Shown: positions 63,564-64,000 of the stretch, in pieces
Numbering within the stretch: the stretch's first letter is position 1
How the letters are laid out: every line of letters begins with the position of its first letter
Assembly: GCF_000377785.1 (NCBI RefSeq)
Contig: NZ_KB898725.1
Span: 245,775-309,774 of the forward strand
Reading direction: 5' to 3'
From: Thioalkalivibrio sp. ALJ24
Lineage (GTDB): Bacteria > Pseudomonadota > Gammaproteobacteria > Ectothiorhodospirales > Ectothiorhodospiraceae
Length of the DNA: 64,000 bases
Made by a program: the position numbers and the translations under genes
Notes under the pieces: model-generated
What the model was told of the DNA's origin: nothing
Databases searched by the model: none
What the model saw: only the letters and a program-made list of their open reading frames with translations

Positions 63564-64000
63564 TCAGGCCCCGGAATCGACCTCGGATTCGACCCCGGAT
63601 TCATCAGGACCGGCGTCACCGAATACGCTCTCCCAGGCACGCATCACCCGCGCGCGCACCGCCTCCAGCTCCGCATCCGGCTGTTCCACGCGGGCGTCGC
63701 GCCCGGCCAGGGTCAAACGATGGATGCGGTTGCGCAGATCGCGATAGGCATCGGCCAGTTCGCTGCTGAAGCCGGCATCGATCACCCCGCTGGTGCCCAG
63801 GGCCTCCAGGGTGCGGATCTTGTCCGGGTACTCGCAGACCGACGGATGCTCGTGCGCGGCAACCAGAACCCAGTATTGAACCATGAATTCGATGTCGGTG
63901 ATACCGCCACGATCGCGCTTGAGATGGAACCCTTCGCCCGGTTTCGACGCGTGCTCGCCCAGCATGCGCCGGCGCATCTCCACCACCTCCTGGCGCAGCG
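63564..64000 (-). CDS. glnE: Glutamine synthetase adenylyltransferase/deadenylylase, C-terminal part
   Basis: The last ~145 residues of GlnE; the gene continues beyond the window end. The recognisable stretch is HLKRDRGGITDIEFMVQYWV, part of the C-terminal adenylyltransferase domain, which regulates glutamine synthetase by reversible AMP addition. The frame is open to base 64000, and the visible ATG/GTG codons near 63986 are internal, not starts. The tail is acidic (GDAGPDESGVESEVDSGA). Confidence 0.94.
   Translation of the reverse strand, partial: LRQEVVEMRRRMLGEHASKPGEGFHLKRDRGGITDIEFMVQYWVLVAAHEHPSVCEYPDKIRTLEALGTSGVIDAGFSSELADAYRDLRNRIHRLTLAGRDARVEQPDAELEAVRARVMRAWESVFGDAGPDESGVESEVDSGA

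Overview
The window is chromosomal DNA of a high-GC gammaproteobacterium. Gene order is the main evidence: lolB-ispE-tRNA-Gln-prs-rplY-pth-ychF, hemA-prfA-prmC, gatCAB beside mreBCD, and glnE-ilvE beside an LPS core locus. A member of the Ectothiorhodospiraceae/Chromatiales, for example a Thioalkalivibrio-like halophile, is my best guess. That is an inference; no taxonomic search was run.

Regions: (1) 1-1.4 kb, end of rapZ, a mannose-type EIIA and HPr: a regulatory PTS without a sugar permease. (2) 1.4-9 kb, housekeeping genes on the minus strand (AEC transporter, thioredoxin, ubiX, mpl, mlaA, argG, an OmpA-type protein). (3) 9-15 kb, the pyruvate dehydrogenase operon aceE-aceF-lpdA, whose E3 carries its own lipoyl domain. 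(4) 15-27 kb, rnt, grxD, ychF-pth-rplY-prs, tRNA-Gln, ispE-lolB, a TPR lipoprotein, and hemA-prfA-prmC in the opposite direction. A 49-nt direct repeat duplicates the 3' end of the tRNA-Gln gene. (5) 27-37.8 kb, a small His/Arg-rich secreted protein, a MoeB-like enzyme, hslO-gatB-gatA-gatC, mreBCD (mreC apparently starts at an ATC codon), rnd, a coiled-coil regulator and a SprT-like protein. (6) 37.9-62.3 kb, lipid A/LPS core genes (msbA, waaA, gmhB, gmhA, lpxL, a heptosyltransferase, kdkA, hldE). (7) 62.3-64 kb, a zinc-finger protein, ilvE and the end of glnE.

The most unusual part is 44.5-60.8 kb. Between the conserved heptose/Kdo genes lie nine sulfotransferase-family genes of several subfamilies, three related GT4 glycosyltransferases, one GT2-like transferase, an O-antigen ligase/polymerase-family membrane protein, a Kdo kinase, a protein with two kinase-like halves and a ParB-like protein. 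Many of these genes overlap by 1-4 bases or nearly so. Part of the block (about 49.4-55.5 kb) is visibly richer in A+T than the flanks. The simplest reading is a variable outer-core or O-chain locus whose product is extensively sulfated and phosphorylated. The acceptor sugars, and whether every gene really encodes a PAPS-dependent sulfotransferase, cannot be told from sequence alone. No PAPS-synthesis genes lie in the window.

Coding density is very high: no gene-free stretch exceeds 300 bases. I saw no CRISPR array, insertion sequence, rRNA or recognisable riboswitch.
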